Positions 4,834-5,326 of a stretch of 5,326 nucleotides of DNA are shown here, in pieces; positions within the stretch are counted from its first letter, which is position 1, and every line of letters starts with the position of its first letter. The notes under the pieces are model-generated. The model made no database searches, was not told the DNA's origin, and saw only the letters and a program-made list of their open reading frames with translations. The stretch spans positions 1-5,326 of the forward strand of contig JBCBSS010000249.1 of NCBI GenBank assembly GCA_039819065.1, read 5' to 3'. The position numbers were made by a program, and so were the translations under genes. Source of the DNA: JBCBSS01 sp039819065. GTDB lineage: Bacteria; Bacteroidota; Bacteroidia; Cytophagales; Cyclobacteriaceae.

Positions 4834-5326
4834 CTACTTGCTAGAGATCGCTTTCATCTTTCCGCTCTTTTCAGCCCTAGCTTTCCAGGATTTTAGAAAG
4901 TGATAGTAGATATCATACATCATGAATTCGTGCGTACGCTGATTCTCAGGATAGAAACGGTTTAAAAACATGTGAATGTAGCTCGACATTAAACTTTCAA
5001 TCTTCTCTTCGTGCTCATTTTTTAGCGTATTGGAAACTATCTGCCTGATCACTGGGACAGTATTTGAAGATTGGCGTTTGATTATGGCGGTAATCTGTTG
5101 GATTACAGGATCATTTGACATTTGTCCGTTAAAGTCTGAAAACTTGTAAAGTATGTTCTTCTCTCTTCTGAATGCTGTTTTAAGCTGGTTCTTCATAGTA
5201 GGGTTATTGTCAAAGTTTACTTCCTTCGCATAATTATCCCTCATCCTCTCAGCAAAAAGAAGTTTGTCAGGCAGTTTCAGACCAAAATCTGACAAAAACT
5301 CATCAGTACCATATACTATAGTAGCA
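4834..5326 (-). CDS. lanB: Lanthipeptide dehydratase LanB, C-terminal (SpaB_C) region, partial
   Basis: The - strand frame is open from the right edge to a TAG at 4834-4836, giving 163 C-terminal residues; the 5' part lies outside the window. A TTG at 5293-5295 is not taken as a start, because coding continues upstream (YGTDEFLSDFG) and that stretch matches the usual family pattern. The C-terminal part of LanB eliminates glutamate from glutamylated Ser/Thr to give dehydroamino acids. Family marks are DFGLKLPDKLLFAERMRDNY, the SYIHMFLNRF block about 40-50 residues before the stop, and NQRTHEFMMYDIYYHFLKSW after it. The His in SYIHM probably corresponds to the elimination-domain His of NisB (His961); this is by eye. 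The gene converges on the precursor array and is opposite to lanC, so it has its own promoter. It may be the end of a full LanB or a separate elimination-domain protein, as in split dehydratases such as those reported for pinensin. Confidence 0.85.
   Translation of the reverse strand, partial: ATIVYGTDEFLSDFGLKLPDKLLFAERMRDNYAKEVNFDNNPTMKNQLKTAFRREKNILYKFSDFNGQMSNDPVIQQITAIIKRQSSNTVPVIRQIVSNTLKNEHEEKIESLMSSYIHMFLNRFYPENQRTHEFMMYDIYYHFLKSWKARAEKSGKMKAISSK

Noticed and set aside
4745..4840. A complete tRNA gene around the T-arm-like hairpin
   Set aside because: No D-arm, anticodon arm or matching 5' acceptor strand can be found at the expected distances.

Overview
The window looks like part of a class I lanthipeptide (RiPP) gene cluster from a Bacteroidota organism. 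The evidence is: AT-rich intergenic DNA with no Shine-Dalgarno sequences; candidate promoters of the TTG-N20-TAnnTT type; precursor leaders of the form KLTLKKQTISKLNE...MGG, typical of Bacteroidota lanthipeptides; and a LanB C-terminus with the SYIHMFLNRF-type motif. Genus and species cannot be told from the sequence.

Layout, left to right. Positions 2-76 may hold the last codons of an upstream gene. A LanC cyclase (107-1327, +) is followed 31 bp later by a secreted erythromycin-esterase-family protein (1359-3110, +), so these two are probably co-transcribed. After a 219-bp gap come three tandem precursor genes on the + strand (3330-3611, 3879-4166, 4419-4700). Each has its own candidate promoter 40-42 nt before its ATG and an inverted repeat starting about 9-15 nt after its stop. 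A lanthipeptide dehydratase C-terminal (SpaB_C) coding region runs convergently on the - strand (4834 to beyond the right edge).

Inferred pathway: the LanB dehydrates Ser/Thr in the precursor cores and LanC closes (methyl)lanthionine rings with the Cys residues. The leader is then probably cut after the double Gly by a peptidase-containing exporter, which is not in this window. The role of the esterase-family protein is unknown: tailoring, self-protection, or unrelated.

The most unusual part is the precursor set. A 45-residue core with 8 Cys and 12 Ser/Thr is identical in all three copies although 15-21 of its 45 codons differ synonymously between copy 1 and each of the others. It is followed by a run of 7-8 Gly and then by a short tail that is different in each copy. 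This is a constant head, flexible linker and variable tail, unlike usual lanthipeptide paralogues, whose leaders are conserved and cores vary.
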